DNA of 64,000 nt from positions 186,001 through 250,000 of the forward strand of contig NZ_MKSQ01000026.1 of NCBI RefSeq assembly GCF_001898115.1, written 5' to 3'. The translations under genes were made by a program, and so were the position numbers. Every line of letters starts with the position of its first letter. The first letter of the stretch is position 1. This DNA comes from Allobosea sp. 67-29. GTDB lineage: Bacteria > Pseudomonadota > Alphaproteobacteria > Rhizobiales > Beijerinckiaceae. Below the pieces are notes generated by a model. The model searched no databases, was not told the origin of the DNA, and worked only from the letters and a program-made list of their open reading frames with translations. Positions 17,171-26,515 of the stretch are shown here, piece after piece.

Positions 17171-19033
17171 TCAGCCCGCCGTGCCTAGCGCCGCAACCGC
17201 ATCCTGCGCGATTTTGGCAATGGCCGCATCCGCCGCCGCGCGCTTCTGCAGCGCGGCGCCGAACGCCGCACTGGCACGGCGCGCCGGCTCAGGCAACTGG
17301 GCCCACAACGCCGCCGCTTTCGGCATATCGCCCGCCGCGATCGCGCTTTCGAGCCTGAGCGGCAGCGTCGCCGGATCGTTCGAACCGTTGTCGCCCAGCG
17401 GGCGGACCGTGACGATGCGGCTCGCGAGGCCCCAGAGCTTCTCCGTCCAGCTGTTCGACTGCGGCGTCACTTCGCGCTGGAACATCGCGGCATGCCTGCG
17501 GAAATCGGCGAGCAGGGTCTCGCGCGTCGCAGCGCCGCTCGCGGCCACCGCCGACAGCGCCGCGGTATCGGCAGCCGCCGCGCCGCCCTTCTCGAGCGCG
17601 GCGACGTCGCCTGCGAAAGGACGTCCGCCCGAGAGCGCCTTCTGGATCCGTTCAGCGAGCACGATCCGCGCAGCCGCCTGCCCTTCCGGGCTGGGGGCGG
17701 CGGCGGCCTTGGCCTGGGTCTCCACGGCCGCGACGCGCGCCGCGAGCTTGTCGAAGCGCTCCCCCGACGACGCCAGCGCGGCCTCGGCCCGCTGCAACTG
17801 CTCGGCCACCGCGCCGGTGTCGGCCGCGGGCGCCTTCGCGAGCGCACCGACCCGTCCCGCAAGCGCCTGCAGCTCCGAAGTCGCCTTCGCTGCGGCCTCG
17901 TTGGCGGAGCCTGCCCTGCGGTCGACGCCTGCGATCGCGGCCTGCAAAGTGTCGATCCGGCCGCCCAGATCGGCAAGCTGCGCGGCGCTGACCGCCGGGC
18001 CCGCCGATCGGGACGCATAGAACATCAGGCCAGCGCCGACGACACCGCCGATCACGCCGGCAGCGGCCAATGCCGGCCACGACATCGCGCTGCCGCCGGC
18101 AGGGGCGGTCGCCGGAGGCGGCGGCTCGGCCGGAGGCGGCGAGAACTCCTGCGGCAGCGCCTCGGTCGGCGCCACGGCTTCGGGCGAAGGTGCAGTCGCA
18201 ACGGCGTCGGGTGCATCGGCAGCGGGCATATCGGCGACTTGGGGCTGCGCTTCGGCCTTCAATTCGATCGTCGGCGGCGTTCGCTTGAGGCTGCCGCGCG
18301 GTGCCGCGTCGCCGGGCGGCATGCGCTGCGAGACCTGCTCCAGCGCCGCCAGCATCCCCGCCTCTTCCGGATGCTCGGCGACGAGCACCGTGCTGGCACC
18401 GGCCGAGATCAGCGGCGCGGCGACATCGGCCGACAAGGTGACATGGGTCAGCTCCAGCGCCGCCTCTTCGACGCCGGCGGCCTGTGCCAGACTGAGAAAG
18501 GTCCGCGCGCCACGCGCCGAGTAATGCAGCGCCGCATCGGCCCGGCCATGCCGCAGCGCGGCCTGCGCATCTTCCGGCAAGGTCGAGACGGCCTGAGCCT
18601 CGTAGGCCTCCCAGAGCGCGACCTCGTAGCCGGCTTCCCGAAGCCGCTGCGGCACATCCTCCTTGCGGTCGCGCGCCGCGATCATCAGCAATCCCGAGGG
18701 TGCGGGCAATGTCCGTTCGATCAGTGCGATCAGGTCGTTGCGGTCGCCATCGGCGCTGCGCGCGTCGTCCAGCCCCGCCTCGCGAACCTTGGCGGCCGTC
18801 CGGGCGCCCACGGTGAAGACCGGCAGGTCCCGCCAGCCTGCAGGCCCCTCGGCCAGCATGGGGACGGCGTTGCCGCTGGTCAGAACAATGGCTGCGAAAT
18901 CCCCTTCCGGGGCCGCTCCGGGCAACCTGACCACTTCGAACAGCGGCGCGACCAGTGGCTCGAAGCCGTGAGCCGCGATGGCTTGCGCCGTCCGTTCGGC
19001 ATCGGGGCGAGGTCGAAAGACGAAGACGCGCAT
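17171..19033 (-). CDS. hemD: Fusion of uroporphyrinogen-III synthase (HemD) and mitofilin-like protein
   Basis: One uninterrupted 620-residue frame. Residues 1-235 form a HemD domain (RVFVFRPRPDAERTA, VLTSGNAVPML, FTVGARTAAKVREAG, ALHYSARGARTFL), which closes hydroxymethylbilane to uroporphyrinogen III. Residues 240-315 are a Pro/Ala linker that includes KRTPPTIELKAE. A single transmembrane helix lies at about 317-341, then a long Ala-rich coiled coil (about 345-455), then a helical C-terminal domain with WTEKLWGLASRIVTVRPLG, as in alphaproteobacterial mitofilin/Mic60 homologues. The predicted topology puts HemD in the cytosol and the coiled coil in the periplasm. Head of the hemD-hemY operon, divergent from tsaD. 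Confidence 0.85.
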   Translation of the reverse strand: MRVFVFRPRPDAERTAQAIAAHGFEPLVAPLFEVVRLPGAAPEGDFAAIVLTSGNAVPMLAEGPAGWRDLPVFTVGARTAAKVREAGLDDARSADGDRNDLIALIERTLPAPSGLLMIAARDRKEDVPQRLREAGYEVALWEAYEAQAVSTLPEDAQAALRHGRADAALHYSARGARTFLSLAQAAGVEEAALELTHVTLSADVAAPLISAGASTVLVAEHPEEAGMLAALEQVSQRMPPGDAAPRGSLKRTPPTIELKAEAQPQVADMPAADAPDAVATAPSPEAVAPTEALPQEFSPPPAEPPPPATAPAGGSAMSWPALAAAGVIGGVVGAGLMFYASRSAGPAVSAAQLADLGGRIDTLQAAIAGVDRRAGSANEAAAKATSELQALAGRVGALAKAPAADTGAVAEQLQRAEAALASSGERFDKLAARVAAVETQAKAAAAPSPEGQAAARIVLAERIQKALSGGRPFAGDVAALEKGGAAAADTAALSAVAASGAATRETLLADFRRHAAMFQREVTPQSNSWTEKLWGLASRIVTVRPLGDNGSNDPATLPLRLESAIAAGDMPKAAALWAQLPEPARRASAAFGAALQKRAAADAAIAKIAQDAVAALGTAG

Positions 19034-19302
19034 TCACAGCTCCTGACGGGACGGTAACCGATCACGGGACGAGCCGGACATGGCCCCGGTTCCCGCGATC
19101 GTTTCGCATTGAGGCGGAACGATGATGCCGGCCATCCCTTCTCCCTTCCTGTCCGCATTCCGCGGCAACGTTCTTCCGGCCAGCTGCTTTGCTCTTGGCC
19201 TTCGACCGTCGCACGCACTATACGAAGGAATTGCCGTCGGGACACCGCCGCCTGCAAGACTCATCACCTGATCCTCCGTATCGCGGGACAAGTCGACCGA
19301 TC

Positions 19303-20358
19303 ATGCGCGTTCTTGGCATAGAGACGACCTGCGACGAAACGGCAGCCGCGATCGTCTCCGTCGAACGCTCCGGCGAGACGAAGATCCTGTCGAACGAGAT
19401 CCTCAGCCAGATCGCCGCCCACGCCGCCTATGGCGGGGTCGTCCCCGAGATCGCGGCGCGCGCCCATGTCGAGGCGATCGACCGGATCGTCGAGCGGGCC
19501 TTCGCCCATGCCGGCCTGAAACCTGGCGACATCGACGCCGTCGCCGCCGCAGCCGGCCCCGGTCTCGTCGGCGGCGTCATGGTCGGGCTGACCGCCGGCA
19601 AGGCGATCGCGCTCGCCACCGGCAAGCCGTTCATCGCCGTCAACCATCTGGAGGCCCATGCGCTGACCGCGCGCCTCACCGACGACGTCGCCTTCCCCTA
19701 TCTGCTGCTTCTGGTCTCGGGCGGCCACACGCAGTTGCTGGCCGTACGCGGCGTTGGCGACTACCTGAAGCTCGGCGGCACCATCGACGACGCGGTCGGC
19801 GAAGCCTTCGACAAGATCGCCAAGATGCTCGCCCTGCCCTATCCCGGCGGCCCCTCGGTCGAGCGCGAGGCTGCCAAGGGCGATCCCGAGCGCTTCGACT
19901 TTCCCCGGCCGATGCAGGGGCGCGCGAACCCCGACTTTTCGCTGTCGGGCCTGAAAACCGCGGTACGCCTCGTCGCCGAGCGCATCGCGCCGCTCTCCGA
20001 CAACGATGTCGCCGATCTCTGCGCCTCCTTCCAGGCCGCTGTCGTCGACGTCATGGTCGACCGCACCCGCGCGGGGCTGCGCGCCTGCCGGGACGCCGGC
20101 ATCGTCCCGTCGGCGCTGGTCGTCGCCGGCGGCGTCGCCGCCAACCAGTCCATCCGCAGCGGGCTGGCGCGCCTCGCCACCGAGGCGGGCCTGCCGATGA
20201 TCGCCCCGCCGCTCGCGCTCTGCGGCGACAACGGCGCCATGATCGCCTGGGCCGGGCTGGAGCGGCTCCGGCTCGGCCTGCTCGACGACATGCGGGTCGC
20301 GGCCCGCCCGCGCTGGCCGCTGGACGAGCTGACGTCCAAGCCCGCGTCCGTCGCATGA
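19303..20358 (+). CDS. tsaD: tRNA N6-adenosine threonylcarbamoyltransferase TsaD
   Basis: Transfers the threonylcarbamoyl group to A37 of ANN-decoding tRNAs, with TsaB, TsaE and the TsaC product. The 351-residue protein has the ASKHA N-terminus RVLGIETTCDETAAAIV, metal ligands H115 and H119 in NHLEAHA, LVSGGHTQL, and the C-terminal CGDNGAMIAWAG motif. The start is the ATG at 19303, which matches the family N-terminus exactly; the frame is open back to 19189. gpsA overlaps it by 4 bases (ATGA). Confidence 0.97.
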   Translation: MRVLGIETTCDETAAAIVSVERSGETKILSNEILSQIAAHAAYGGVVPEIAARAHVEAIDRIVERAFAHAGLKPGDIDAVAAAAGPGLVGGVMVGLTAGKAIALATGKPFIAVNHLEAHALTARLTDDVAFPYLLLLVSGGHTQLLAVRGVGDYLKLGGTIDDAVGEAFDKIAKMLALPYPGGPSVEREAAKGDPERFDFPRPMQGRANPDFSLSGLKTAVRLVAERIAPLSDNDVADLCASFQAAVVDVMVDRTRAGLRACRDAGIVPSALVVAGGVAANQSIRSGLARLATEAGLPMIAPPLALCGDNGAMIAWAGLERLRLGLLDDMRVAARPRWPLDELTSKPASVA

Positions 20359-21350
20359 GCCGAAGCCCGAGGTTCGGGGCGATCGGCGTCGTCGGCGCCG
20401 GCGCCTATGGCGCGGCGCTGGCGCTTGCAGCCAGCCGTGCCGGCCGTGACGTGCGGTTGTGGGCGCGCGACGCCGCGACGGTCGAGGCAATCCGCCGAAC
20501 CCGGCAGGCGCCGCGCCTGCCCGGGATCGAATTGCCCGAACCGATCCGGGCCACAGACGCGCTGGCCGATCTGGAGGCCTGCGACGCCCTGATCGTCGCC
20601 GTGCCGACCCAGAGCCTGCGCGAAGCCTGCACCGCGATGGCTGCAATCCTGCCGGCCGGCCTGCCGGTGATCTCCGCGGCCAAGGGCATCGAGCAGGCGA
20701 GCGGCCTGTTCCCGACGCAGATCATCGCCGCCTCCTGGCCGGCGGCGCCGAGCGCGATCCTCTCCGGCCCGAGCTTCGCCGCCGATATCGGCCGCGGCCT
20801 GCCCACGGCCGTGACGCTCGCCGCCGCCGATGCGCGGCTCGCGCAAGCCCTGGCGGAGGCGCTGAGCTCGCCCGCATTCCGGATCTACCATTCCGGCGAC
20901 CCTCGTGGCGTCGAGATCGGCGGCGCGGCCAAGAACGTGCTCGCCATCGCCGCCGGCATCACGATCGGGCTCGGCTTCGGCGAGAGTGCGCGGGCAGCGC
21001 TGGTCGCCCGCGGCTTCGCCGAGCTGCGCCGCTTCGGCGAGGCCCACGGCGCCGATCCGGAGACCTTGATGGGGCTGTCCGGCCTCGGCGACGTGGTGTT
21101 GAGCTGCGCCTCGCCGCAATCGCGCAATTTTGCCTATGGTCTGGCCTTGGGCCAGGGCATGAGCCCGGCCGAAGCCGCCGGCGGCAAGCTGGCGGAAGGC
21201 GCCTTCACCGCGCCGATTCTCGCCCGCATGGCGCAGGCCGAAGGCATCGAGATGCCGATCGCGGCCGCCGTCGCGGCGGTCATCGCCGGGCGCATCGGCG
21301 TGCGCGAGGCGGTTGCGGCATTGCTGGCCCGGCCGCTCAAGGCGGAATGA
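20355..21350 (+). CDS. gpsA: NAD(P)-dependent glycerol-3-phosphate dehydrogenase
   Basis: Makes sn-glycerol 3-phosphate from dihydroxyacetone phosphate for phospholipid synthesis. 331 residues with the nucleotide-binding loop GAGAYGAAL, LSGPSFAADIGRGLPTAV, the catalytic region GGAAKNVLAIAAG and GLSGLGDVVLSCASPQSRN. It overlaps tsaD by ATGA and is followed 12 bases later by the next gene, forming a tsaD-gpsA-unknown-EVE operon. Confidence 0.95.
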   Translation: MSRSPRFGAIGVVGAGAYGAALALAASRAGRDVRLWARDAATVEAIRRTRQAPRLPGIELPEPIRATDALADLEACDALIVAVPTQSLREACTAMAAILPAGLPVISAAKGIEQASGLFPTQIIAASWPAAPSAILSGPSFAADIGRGLPTAVTLAAADARLAQALAEALSSPAFRIYHSGDPRGVEIGGAAKNVLAIAAGITIGLGFGESARAALVARGFAELRRFGEAHGADPETLMGLSGLGDVVLSCASPQSRNFAYGLALGQGMSPAEAAGGKLAEGAFTAPILARMAQAEGIEMPIAAAVAAVIAGRIGVREAVAALLARPLKAE

Positions 21351-21362
21351 CGGAGGAAGGTG

Positions 21363-21689
21363 ATGGCGGGAGAGCTCAACGACCTCGGCAAGCGCATCGC
21401 GCGCGGCATCGCCGAAGTGAAGAAGACGACCGGTTCCGAGCTCGTCGCCGAGAGCGGCCCCGTCCCGCTGGCCGGCCGTATCGCGAGCCCGGTGATCCAG
21501 CATCGCAAGCGCCGGGCCGAGGGCACGCATCGCTTCGTTCTCATCCTGCCCTTCGGCGAGGGCGAGGTCCGCGTCGAGCTCGACCCGAAGGACTACGCCG
21601 CGCTGACGCGCGAGATGGTGCGTTTCTGGAACGAACAGGGCGAGGCGGCTTCTAGGCCGCCCATGCCGCTGAAGGAGGACGAGGCCTGA
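21363..21689 (+). CDS. Small hypothetical protein in tsaD-gpsA operon
   Basis: 108 residues from the ATG at 21363 with ggaggaagg directly upstream; a GTG at 21360 is possible. Basic N-terminus (LNDLGKRIARGIAEVKKTTG), central IQHRKRRAEGTHRFVLILPFGEGEVRVELDPKDYAALTREM that looks like an alpha/beta unit. No membrane segments. I do not recognise a family. Its stop overlaps the start of the EVE gene by one base, so the two are translationally coupled. Confidence 0.7.
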   Translation: MAGELNDLGKRIARGIAEVKKTTGSELVAESGPVPLAGRIASPVIQHRKRRAEGTHRFVLILPFGEGEVRVELDPKDYAALTREMVRFWNEQGEAASRPPMPLKEDEA

Positions 21690-22099
21690 TGGCTCACTGG
21701 CTGATCAAATCGGAACCCTCGGTCTGGTCCTGGGAGGACCAGGTCAAGGCTGGCGCCAAGGGCACGCATTGGGACGGGGTGAAGAACCACACCGCCAAGC
21801 TGAACCTCATGGCGATGAAGCAGGGCGAGCAGGTCTTCTTCTACCACTCCAACGAGGGGCTCGAAGTCGTCGGGATCGTCGAGGTCATCCGCGAGGCCTA
21901 TCCATGGGAGGCCGCCGGCCCGCCCTGGGTGCTGGTCGATTTCAAGGCTCTGAAGCCCTTGCCGAAGCCCGTTTCCCTTGCCGCCGTCAAGGCCGAGCCG
22001 AAGCTCGCCAAGATGTCGCTCGTCACCTCCTTCCGCCTCTCGGTGCAGCCGGTGACGGATGAGGAATGGGACATGGTCTGCAAGATGGGCGGGCTCTGA
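21689..22099 (+). CDS. EVE domain protein
   Basis: 136 residues with the EVE (PUA-like) hallmarks: HWLIKSEPSVWSWEDQ at the N-terminus, GTHWDGVKNHTAKLNLM, EQVFFYHSNEG and VLVDFKALKPLPKPVSL. EVE domains resemble YTH and PUA folds and bind modified bases in RNA or DNA, so a link with tRNA modification by the upstream tsaD is possible but unproven. Coupled by a 1-base overlap to the preceding gene. Confidence 0.92.
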   Translation: MAHWLIKSEPSVWSWEDQVKAGAKGTHWDGVKNHTAKLNLMAMKQGEQVFFYHSNEGLEVVGIVEVIREAYPWEAAGPPWVLVDFKALKPLPKPVSLAAVKAEPKLAKMSLVTSFRLSVQPVTDEEWDMVCKMGGL

Positions 22100-22285
22100 G
22101 GCCTGCCGTCGCCGCGACCGGCGAATGTCGCCGAAAGTCTGTGACACGAAAGTGCGAGCGCGAAGCGCTTGCCGCGCCGCACGCGCATCCTATGATGCGG
22201 CCAATCCAAAGGAAGCGGGACCGCGCCCGCCGGCAGGCGGAAGCGGGACCGCGACCAAAAACCCTGTCTGGGGAGACGCCCGCCA

Positions 22286-24238
22286 ATGTCCGAGACGATC
22301 TACGACGTGCCCGCCGCATGGGCCAAGAAGGCCTGGGCCAACGACGCCAAGTACAAGAAGATGTATGCGGCCTCGATCAAGGATCCGGACAAGTTCTGGG
22401 GCGAGCACGGCCAGCGCATCGACTGGTTCAAGCCGTACAGCAAGGTTCGCAACGTCAGCTACAAGCCGGGCAAGGTCTCGATCAAATGGTATGAGGACGG
22501 AACGACGAACGTCTCCTACAATTGCGTCGACCGGCACCTCGCCACCCGCGCCAAGCAGACCGCGATCATCTGGGAGGGCGATGACCCCTCCGAGTCGAAG
22601 AAGATCACCTACGGCCAGCTTCACGAGGAGGTCTGCCGGTTCGCCAACGTGCTCAAGGCGCACGGCGTCAAGAAGGGCGACCGCGTCACCATCTACCTGC
22701 CGATGATCCCGGAGGCGGCCTATGCGATGCTCGCCTGCACACGCATCGGCGCCGTCCACTCGGTCGTCTTCGGCGGCTTCTCGCCCGACTCCCTGTCGAA
22801 CCGCATCGAGGATGCCGATTCCAAGGTCGTCATCACCGCCGATGAGGGGCTGCGCGGCGGCCGCGCCGTGCCGCTCAAGAAGAACGTCGACGCCGCCGAC
22901 GACAAGGTGAAGGGCGGCATCGGCACCGTCATCGTCGTCAGGCGCACCGGCGGCCAGGTCCACATGAAGGAGGGCCGCGACGTCTGGTACCATGAGGAGG
23001 CGGCGAAGGTTTCGGCCCATTGCCCGCCGGCCGAGATGAAGGCCGAAGATCCCCTCTTCATCCTCTACACCTCGGGCTCGACCGGCAAGCCGAAGGGGGT
23101 GCTGCACACCACCGCCGGCTATCTCGTCTATACCGCGATCACCCATCAATACGTCTTCGACTATCATGACGGAGACATCTACTGGTGCACGGCGGATGTC
23201 GGCTGGGTGACCGGCCACAGCTACATCCTCTACGGGCCGCTCGCCAACGGCGCGACGACGCTGATGTTCGAGGGCATCCCGACCTACCCGACCATCTCGC
23301 GCTTCTGGGAGGTGATCGACAAGCACAAGGTCAACACCTTCTATACCGCGCCGACCGCGATCCGCTCGCTGATGGGCGCCGGCGAGGAGCCGGTGAAGAA
23401 GACCAGGCGCAAGTCGCTGCGGCTGCTCGGCTCGGTCGGCGAGCCGATCAATCCGGAGGCCTGGGAGTGGTATCACCGCGTCGTCGGCGAGGGCCGCTGC
23501 CCGATCGTCGACACTTGGTGGCAGACCGAGACCGGCGGCATCCTGATCACCCCGCTGCCCGGCGCGACGAAGCTGAAGCCCGGCTCGGCGACACGTCCCT
23601 TCTTCGGCGTGAAACCGGAGATCGTCGATGCCGAAGGCAAGGTGCTGGCCGGAGCCTGCGAGGGCAATCTCGTCATCGCCGACAGCTGGCCGGGGCAGAT
23701 GCGCACCGTCTACGGCGACCATCAGCGTTTCATGGACACCTATTTCTCGACCTATCCGGACAAGTACTTCACCGGCGACGGCTGCCGGCGCGATGCCGAT
23801 GGCTATTACTGGATCACCGGCCGCGTCGACGACGTCATCAACGTCTCCGGCCATCGCATGGGCACGGCCGAAGTCGAATCGGCCTTGGTCGCGCATCCGT
23901 CGGTCTCGGAGGCCGCGGTGGTCGGCTATCCGCACGACATCAAGGGCCAGGGCATCTACGCCTATGTCACGCTGATGACCGGCGAGAAGCCGACGGAGGA
24001 GCTGCGCAAGGAGCTCGTCGCCCATGTCCGCAAGGAAATCGGCCCGATCGCGTCGCCCGATCTCATCCAGTTCGCGCCGGGGCTGCCGAAGACCCGTTCG
24101 GGCAAGATCATGCGGCGCATCCTGCGCAAGATCGCCGAGGACGAGCACGGCGCGCTCGGCGACACTTCGACGCTGGCGGACCCTGCCGTGGTCGACGACC
24201 TCGTCGCCAACCGCCAGAACAAGCGCAAGGGCACCTGA
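22286..24238 (+). CDS. acs: Acetyl-CoA synthetase
   Basis: Activates acetate to acetyl-CoA through acetyl-AMP. The 650-residue protein has the N-terminal ACAS block, P-loop TSGSTGKPKG, DVGWVTGHSY, DTWWQTETGG, the hinge and the C-terminal PKTRSGKIMRR, in which the lysine at about 607 is the site controlled by acetylation in this family. Its own transcription unit, with a 186-base leader after the EVE gene. Confidence 0.97.
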   Translation: MSETIYDVPAAWAKKAWANDAKYKKMYAASIKDPDKFWGEHGQRIDWFKPYSKVRNVSYKPGKVSIKWYEDGTTNVSYNCVDRHLATRAKQTAIIWEGDDPSESKKITYGQLHEEVCRFANVLKAHGVKKGDRVTIYLPMIPEAAYAMLACTRIGAVHSVVFGGFSPDSLSNRIEDADSKVVITADEGLRGGRAVPLKKNVDAADDKVKGGIGTVIVVRRTGGQVHMKEGRDVWYHEEAAKVSAHCPPAEMKAEDPLFILYTSGSTGKPKGVLHTTAGYLVYTAITHQYVFDYHDGDIYWCTADVGWVTGHSYILYGPLANGATTLMFEGIPTYPTISRFWEVIDKHKVNTFYTAPTAIRSLMGAGEEPVKKTRRKSLRLLGSVGEPINPEAWEWYHRVVGEGRCPIVDTWWQTETGGILITPLPGATKLKPGSATRPFFGVKPEIVDAEGKVLAGACEGNLVIADSWPGQMRTVYGDHQRFMDTYFSTYPDKYFTGDGCRRDADGYYWITGRVDDVINVSGHRMGTAEVESALVAHPSVSEAAVVGYPHDIKGQGIYAYVTLMTGEKPTEELRKELVAHVRKEIGPIASPDLIQFAPGLPKTRSGKIMRRILRKIAEDEHGALGDTSTLADPAVVDDLVANRQNKRKGT

Positions 24239-24260
24239 GCCCTTGCCGGGTGGCTGCGCC

Positions 24261-24653
24261 TCAGGGCGCGGCCGCGATCACCTCGATCTCGACCTTGAAC
24301 TCCGGCCGGGTGAAGCCCGAGACGATCATCAGGGTCGAGGCCGGAGGCGGCGTGCCGACATGGGCGTCACGCGAGTCCATGTAGCCTTGCATATGGGCGC
24401 GGTCGGTCACATAGGCGTTGATCCGCACGATGTCGGTGAGCGTCATCTGCGCCTCGGCGAGGATCGCGGCGATATTGGCGAAGCAGCAATCGGCCTGCTC
24501 GCGCGGGCTTTCCGGCACCGTGCCGTCGGAAGCCATGCCGAGCTGCCCGGAGCAGACCGCGAGGCGCCAGCCGGCCGGCACTTCGACACCATGGCTGTAG
24601 CGGGCGAAAGGCGCGGCAATCGTCGCGGGCGCGAGTGGTATCATCAGGGTCAT
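24261..24653 (-). CDS. RidA/YjgF/YER057c family protein
   Basis: 130 residues from the ATG at 24653 (ATG at 24644 is possible). Typical fold markers are LAVCSGQLGM, ANIAAILAEAQMTLTDIVRINAYVTD and a C-terminal VEIEVIAA strand. RidA proteins hydrolyse 2-aminoacrylate and related imines. The catalytic arginine of true RidA (about R105, in an ARLP context) is not clearly in register here: the segment reads SGFTRPEFKVEIE, so this may be a different Rid subgroup. Convergent with acs. Confidence 0.85.
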   Translation of the reverse strand: MTLMIPLAPATIAAPFARYSHGVEVPAGWRLAVCSGQLGMASDGTVPESPREQADCCFANIAAILAEAQMTLTDIVRINAYVTDRAHMQGYMDSRDAHVGTPPPASTLMIVSGFTRPEFKVEIEVIAAAP

Positions 24654-24882
24654 TCCGAAGCATCGCCCCCATACCCCGCCGCGGAAGCGGAACCAGAACG
24701 AGCTTGGCGGGTTCGCAATCGATCGGGGTTGAGCTAAAGCATTGTCAAGCGAGGTGAGCATCCGATCGCTGAAAGAAGGCCCGCCGAAGCAAGACCGGGC
24801 CCGGGGCGGGACCATGCTCATGCCGCGTTCATGATGGCTCTATGATATTGACGCAAAGTTAGATTGATCGGGACCGCGCCGC

Positions 24883-25569
24883 ATGACGACGAAAACCGCT
24901 ATTCCGGCGCTGAAGGCGAGCGCCTTGCTGCCCTTGCTCGCCTTGACTGCATGCGCCGGCTCGCAGCGCTTCTCCGGGCCGGTGATGAACCCGCCCTCCT
25001 ATAGCCAGCCCGTCCTGCCCTCTGCGCCGCCGGTCACCTCCGCACCCGTCACCTCGGAGCCGTTGCCGCCGCCCGGCGGCTACCCGGCGGCTTCCGCGCC
25101 GCCTCCGGCAGCCGGCGGTGCCCTCCCCGGCCAGGATCCCTTCTTCGAACCCGGTCCCGGCGGTGTCCCGCCGAGCCAGGGCCAGCCGCCGCTCGGCCAG
25201 ACCGGCCCGGCGCCGGCCGCGCCTGCGGGCAACAATCAGGTCGCCGGACTCGGTGCGAGTTCGACCGCCCCGGCCCGCCCGTCGGCGACGCGCGACAACG
25301 TCATCGGCGGCTGGACGGCGCGGGAGGCGACCGGCGGCACCTGCCGCGTTCAGCTATCGAGCGCGCCGACGCTCGATCTCTATCGCGCCAGCTCCTCCGG
25401 CTGCACCAATCGCGATCTCCAGAAGATCACGGCCTGGGACTACCGCGACGGCGAGGTTTACCTCTACCAGCAAGGCGGCACGGTCGCGGCGCGGCTGCGC
25501 GCCACCAGTGGCAATGCGCTTGACGGCGCCGTCACGAAGTCCGGCGCCGCGCTGTCGCTCAACCGCTGA
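24883..25569 (+). CDS. Outer-membrane lipoprotein with AprI/Inh-type C-terminal domain
   Basis: 228 residues. A signal peptide ends in the lipobox LTAC (C24), so it should be lipidated. Residues 30-140 are a proline-, glycine- and alanine-rich disordered spacer. The last 85 residues (IGGWTAREATGGTCRVQL, LDLYRASSSGC, LQKITAWDYRDGEVYLYQ) match the beta-barrel protease-inhibitor Inh/AprI domain, with two cysteines that could pair. Whether it inhibits a protease is unknown; Rhizobiales carry many such lipoproteins. Confidence 0.8.
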   Translation: MTTKTAIPALKASALLPLLALTACAGSQRFSGPVMNPPSYSQPVLPSAPPVTSAPVTSEPLPPPGGYPAASAPPPAAGGALPGQDPFFEPGPGGVPPSQGQPPLGQTGPAPAAPAGNNQVAGLGASSTAPARPSATRDNVIGGWTAREATGGTCRVQLSSAPTLDLYRASSSGCTNRDLQKITAWDYRDGEVYLYQQGGTVAARLRATSGNALDGAVTKSGAALSLNR

Positions 25570-25578
25570 GCGCGGGCC

Positions 25579-26193
25579 TCACGCGCGCAGCGCGCGGGCG
25601 AGGAAACGGCTCGGCCAGAACGCCTTCTGGAGCGACAGCGCCAGGGTCGCGAAGCCCTGGGCGTTGTCGAGCGCCTCGTCGAGGATGGTGAAGGGCGTCG
25701 GGCCGCCGGTGGCGATGACGCCTTCGACGTCTGCATATCCGCCGACCAGATCGGCGGCGTATTTCTGCGCCAGGCGCCGCATCGCCGCGTTCTGCGGCAG
25801 GCAGGTCATGTAGAGCGTCCTGATGCCACGGTTGCGCGCAGCCGTGATCAGCCGCCCGAACAGCTCGCCGCCGATCCCGCTCCTGCGCCAATCGGTCTCG
25901 ACGCTGAAGGCGGCCTCGCCCGTTTGCGCGACGATGTCGTCGAGGCCGCGCAACTCGGCGGCACCGCGAACCACCCCGTCTTCGATATAGGCGTAGACCA
26001 GTCCGCCGACGCCGAACGTCGTCGTGGCATAGTTTTCCAGGAAGGCATCGTTGACGGCCGTGCCGAAGCGCTGCTGTCGCGTCAGCGGATCGAGCCTCAG
26101 CAGGTGTTCCCTGAAGAGATCGCGTTCCGCGAGCCACAGCCTGCGGACCTCGCCGCGGTTGGCCTGGCCGCGGACCTTCGTCAATCGAGTCAT
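25579..26193 (-). CDS. GNAT family N-acetyltransferase
   Basis: 204 residues with the GNAT core: a beta-strand pair around GGLVYAYIEDGVVRGAAELR, then the acetyl-CoA loop WRRSGIGGELFGRLITAARNRGIRTLYMT. The N-terminal part (LAERDLFREHLLRLDPLTRQQRFG) resembles the GNAT module of the protein-acetyltransferase Pat group. Acceptor not predictable. It is convergent with the lipoprotein gene with a 9-base gap. Confidence 0.88.
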   Translation of the reverse strand: MTRLTKVRGQANRGEVRRLWLAERDLFREHLLRLDPLTRQQRFGTAVNDAFLENYATTTFGVGGLVYAYIEDGVVRGAAELRGLDDIVAQTGEAAFSVETDWRRSGIGGELFGRLITAARNRGIRTLYMTCLPQNAAMRRLAQKYAADLVGGYADVEGVIATGGPTPFTILDEALDNAQGFATLALSLQKAFWPSRFLARALRA

Positions 26194-26515
26194 CTTTCAT
26201 CTCCCGACCGGCGCCTCGCGGCGCCACCGAACAGGAGGCGTTCTTCCCTAGCCGCGCATCACATCGACCTCAATTGCGGCGATTGCAAGAGGCAGCGTGC
26301 GGCAAATTTGCCGTATCTATCTGAAAAACGCCGGACAATGCTCGGCATTCATGCACGCAATGCATGGCGAACGGGATCGATCGCCCTGGGGATGGCGCGA
26401 AAAAAAGCACTATAATGCCGCAAAATGTCGTGCAATAATTTCGGCCTGACCCCGATGACGGCGCGTCCGGCATGAGCTAAGTTGTGTGCTCCCGGTCACT
26501 CATACCTGAAGCTCC
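26194..26515. other. Gene-free leader region before the cold-shock gene
   Basis: 322 bases without a supportable gene, less GC-rich than the surroundings, between the divergent GNAT and cold-shock genes. It holds a perfect 14-bp palindrome CGGCAAATTTGCCG at 26300-26313 and several A/T runs (gaaaaaaagcactataatgc near 26400). A long structured 5' leader is usual for cold-shock genes and may lie here. No -35/-10 pair is convincing. Confidence 0.6.

Noticed and set aside
22190..24148. A 652-codon open frame antisense to acs
   Set aside because: High-GC codon use keeps the opposite frame open; acs has every family motif and the antisense product has none.
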